64,000 nt of DNA from Runella aurantiaca. GTDB lineage: Bacteria; Bacteroidota; Bacteroidia; Cytophagales; Spirosomataceae. The number at the start of each line of letters is the position of its first letter. Position 1 is the first letter of the stretch. The position numbers and the translations under genes are program-made. This document shows positions 61,578-64,000 of this stretch, piece by piece. The notes under the pieces were generated by a model, which was not told where the DNA came from, ran no database searches, and worked only from the letters and a program-made list of their open reading frames with translations. The DNA is taken from positions 248,001 to 312,000 of the forward strand of contig NZ_QPIW01000004.1 of assembly GCF_003339505.1 (NCBI RefSeq). The letters are read 5' to 3'.

Positions 61578-62975
61578 TTAGCGGATAAAATCGTTGGCTG
61601 ATTCTTCTTTCAAATGCTTGAGCTTAACCATAAACTCAGTGCCCAGATGCGGCTTACTTTTTACTTCGAGTTGGCCTTCGTGAAGCTCAATGATTCTTTT
61701 GACGACCGACAGCCCAATGCCGAAACCGTGGTAATCAATGGCATTTTTGGCGCGGTAAAAAGGCTGAAAGATATTGGGTAGGTCTTGTTTTGAGATACCG
61801 ATGCCTTGGTCGATGACCCTCACCATGCACCACTCGGCATCAAATCCCAACCGCAAACTGGCCTGATGGTTGGGGGTATATTTACAGGCATTTTCCAATA
61901 AATTAACAAATACATTTTTGAGCAGGGCTTCGTTGCCCATGACCAACGTGAGGTGGTCTTCTTCGGGAATCTGATCAAAGTCAAATTGTATTTGATAATC
62001 AGAATGGCTCGCCACTACCTCCCGCTGGGCATTGAGGAGCACTTCTTCCATGCGCACTTTGTCAAACGGTAGCTCTTCGGGGGTTTCGTTGATGCGGGCG
62101 AGTTGAAGCAATCCGTTGGAAAGCTCAATGAGGCGGTTGGTGTCTTTGAGGAGATTTTGTAAAATTTGGTGGTGCTCTTCGGGAGAATTAAGTGAGGAAA
62201 GCCCTATTTGAATCTCCGTTTTGAGGGCAGAAAGCGGTGTTCGGAGTTCGTGCGACGCGTGCGATACAAACTGCCGCTGTTGTTTAAATGCCAGTTCGAG
62301 TCGTTCGAGCATTAGGTTGAAATTGATGGCCAATTGCGCTATTTCATCCTTTTCATTGCCCTGATGAATGCGTTTTCGGAGGTTTTTGGCCGTGATTTCC
62401 CCAATCTCGCGGTTGATGGTAGTGATGGGCCGCAACGACTGATGGGCAAAAAACAAAGCCAATCCAACCGTGGCCAGGATACCCCCCAAAAACGCAAACA
62501 ATAATGTGATAATGAGCTCCTTCAGCTGTAGTTTGCCGTTTTTGTCAATGGCCGAAGCGATGAGCACAAAGCGGTCGTAGCGCCCTTCAAACACCAGACC
62601 GATGACGGCGCGGCCTTCGTACTGAAATTTGATTTCTTGGGCCAGTCTGACTTCATTGATTCGCTCTTGCGTCACGTAAGGGGAGACTTTTTCGACGTTC
62701 GAATACAGCAATAGATTTCGGTAGTCATAAATAAAAATTTCTTCTTCGGGCAGCCGCGAAGAAGAGTTCTTGTCAATCAGTTTGAGCAGGGTAGTGTTAA
62801 ATTCTTTGACGTCTACCAGTAGCCGAGCGGTGGTTTTTGCCCTTCGAGAAAGTCGGTCGTAAAAACTCGTTCGACGTTGATTTTCGGCGCGGTAGTACAC
62901 GATGCCCGAGAATACCAGCAATATGGCCAGTACGATAAGCGTAAATTGCAAAGCTATTTTGTAGCGTATTTGCAT
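61578..62975 (-). CDS. Sensor histidine kinase (paralogue of the efflux kinase)
   Basis: A 465-aa kinase with the same layout as the one at 50927-52294: two helices (about 9-29 and 152-176), a periplasmic sensor, a HAMP linker and a kinase core with His242 (SHASHELRTP), at the same residue number as the paralogue. ATP-binding boxes are present (NLLENACKYT, DQGIGIS, GFGIGLSV). It is preceded by its regulator with a 3-nt gap. No efflux gene is adjacent, so its targets may differ from those of the first system. Confidence 0.92.
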   Translation of the reverse strand: MQIRYKIALQFTLIVLAILLVFSGIVYYRAENQRRTSFYDRLSRRAKTTARLLVDVKEFNTTLLKLIDKNSSSRLPEEEIFIYDYRNLLLYSNVEKVSPYVTQERINEVRLAQEIKFQYEGRAVIGLVFEGRYDRFVLIASAIDKNGKLQLKELIITLLFAFLGGILATVGLALFFAHQSLRPITTINREIGEITAKNLRKRIHQGNEKDEIAQLAINFNLMLERLELAFKQQRQFVSHASHELRTPLSALKTEIQIGLSSLNSPEEHHQILQNLLKDTNRLIELSNGLLQLARINETPEELPFDKVRMEEVLLNAQREVVASHSDYQIQFDFDQIPEEDHLTLVMGNEALLKNVFVNLLENACKYTPNHQASLRLGFDAEWCMVRVIDQGIGISKQDLPNIFQPFYRAKNAIDYHGFGIGLSVVKRIIELHEGQLEVKSKPHLGTEFMVKLKHLKEESANDFIR

Positions 62976-62978
62976 TGG

Positions 62979-63671
62979 CTAGTCGGCTTTGAGATAATAG
63001 CCCAATCCTGTTTTGGTATGGATAAGCTTGGGCTCAAAATTGCGGTCTATTTTTTTGCGTAAATAGTTGATAAACACCTCAATTACGTTGGTGTTGGTGT
63101 CAAAATTCAACTCCCAAACGTGTTCAATGATGTCCATTTTCGACAACACCCGGCCTTTGTTGCGCAGCAAAAACTCCAGCAGTTCGAATTCCCGAGCGGT
63201 TAGGTCGATGGGTTGATTGTCTCGTCTGACGGTCTTGGTCACGAGATTCATTTCAAGGTTTGCTTCTCGAAGCACTTCCGAGGCTTGGTCGTGGGTAGGG
63301 TTGGCGCGTCGCAGTAGGGCATGGATGCGAGCCATCAGTTCGCGGAAGTCAAAAGGCTTGATAAGGTAATCGTCGGCCCCAAAGTCAAGCCCTTTTACGC
63401 GGTCGTCGATTTCTCCCAAAGCCGTGAGCATCAAGATGGGGGTCGTGCTACCATGCTGCCGAATGGCTTTACACACTTCGAAGCCATTCATGAGGGGCAG
63501 GTTGATGTCCAGTATAATGAGATCATAGGACTGGGTTGTAGCTAGCCGGGCACCCACAAAACCGTCGTACGCAGGCTCGACCGTAAATGACTGTTTTTCA
63601 AGACCTTTTTTTGTAGCGTCAGAGATTCTTTTGTCGTCTTCTACAAAAAGTATTTTGGCTGAATTCTCCAT
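62979..63671 (-). CDS. OmpR-type response regulator
   Basis: A 230-aa regulator with receiver Asp55 (LIILDINLP) and a winged-helix output domain with LTAREFELLEFL and TNVIEVFINYLRKKID segments. It closely parallels the regulator at 52291-52995. It lies 4 nt after the partial gene at 63676 and upstream of its kinase, so all three may share a transcript. Confidence 0.92.
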   Translation of the reverse strand: MENSAKILFVEDDKRISDATKKGLEKQSFTVEPAYDGFVGARLATTQSYDLIILDINLPLMNGFEVCKAIRQHGSTTPILMLTALGEIDDRVKGLDFGADDYLIKPFDFRELMARIHALLRRANPTHDQASEVLREANLEMNLVTKTVRRDNQPIDLTAREFELLEFLLRNKGRVLSKMDIIEHVWELNFDTNTNVIEVFINYLRKKIDRNFEPKLIHTKTGLGYYLKAD

Positions 63672-63675
63672 AGGT

Positions 63676-63996
63676 TTAGAGGTTTCGAAGCAATAATGTA
63701 TCTCTTTTTAGTCGAACTTTCAGAAAATTATTCAATTGTATCAGTCCACTGGGGTCGATAGGTGCCTTTTCTGTTTGGATAAGTACTTGCGTAATGGTGT
63801 CTGTTTTTGTTCCTATAAACACCATATTGCCAATCCCTACTTTTTTGATTTGAGGGTAGAGGGCCTGCATTTCAATCAAAACGGCACTGTTGATTTGGGC
63901 AAGGGTATCATTTTTCTGATTTATTTTGAGTGATTTAAGTAAATTTTGGAGGGCTTCATTGCTCATTTCCGCAATCTCTTCGCGGGATAAATTCAT
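63676..63996 (-). CDS. C-terminal part of an unknown protein, possibly cut by the window edge
   Basis: A 106-codon frame with an ATG at 63996 whose reading frame stays open to the window edge, so the real start may lie beyond it. The visible part has a helical N-terminal region (NLSREEIAEMSNEALQN) and a beta-alpha segment (IKKVGIGNMVFI, DTITQVLIQTEK) ending in a basic LKVRLKRDTLLL. This pattern recalls the C-terminal tail of DUF389-type membrane proteins of Bacteroidota, but I am not sure. It is 4 nt upstream of the response regulator. Confidence 0.5.
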   Translation of the reverse strand: MNLSREEIAEMSNEALQNLLKSLKINQKNDTLAQINSAVLIEMQALYPQIKKVGIGNMVFIGTKTDTITQVLIQTEKAPIDPSGLIQLNNFLKVRLKRDTLLLRNL

Positions 63997-64000
63997 CCTG

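Overview
The window looks like a chromosome segment of a Bacteroidota bacterium of the order Cytophagales (Runella/Dyadobacter-like). The basis is a complete type IX secretion (T9SS) core block, many proteins of families largely restricted to Bacteroidota (DUF4271, DUF6132, DUF6503), promoters resembling the Bacteroidota pattern TTTG-N(~19)-TAnnTTTG, and few Shine-Dalgarno sites. I see no rRNA, tRNA, CRISPR array, prophage or intact insertion sequence.

Left part (1-16 kb): a partial membrane gene, sucD, DUF4271 and hemD lead into porP-gldK-gldL-gldM-gldN, the T9SS/gliding motor and ring genes, ended by a strong terminator at 9.76 kb. Then come a glycosyltransferase diverging from radC, an amino-acid permease with a DinB-like gene, and a Tat-exported gluconate-dehydrogenase-type small subunit followed by its GMC oxidoreductase.

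Middle (16-36 kb): a LysR regulator sits directly upstream of a threonine-synthase gene, with a clear operator and promoter between them. A serine hydrolase and a lipoprotein follow. A LytTR/LytS-type two-component system diverges from three large tandem genes (24.6-35.0 kb) for secreted CotH-kinase-like proteins. These carry lamin-tail, chitobiase-type and InlB-like domains and all end in Gly-Cys-Pro, so they are plausible clients of the T9SS encoded 15 kb away. The three copies are mosaics of each other.

Right part (35-64 kb): an overlapping 2OG-oxygenase/Ada-zinc-domain pair, a P-type ATPase, a penicillin-acylase-type hydrolase and several small hypothetical genes. An arsR-acr3-arsC operon follows, then a minus-strand sulfur/redox cluster (rhodanese, small cysteine-rich and DUF membrane proteins, thioredoxin). 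A two-component system diverges from a CzcCBA-order heavy-metal RND efflux operon, and a second, closely similar two-component system closes the window. Three near-identical Crp/Fnr-like palindromes, each about 37 bp upstream of a -7-like box, precede the rhodanese gene and two very small membrane-protein genes. They suggest one regulon spanning 45.6-50.9 kb.
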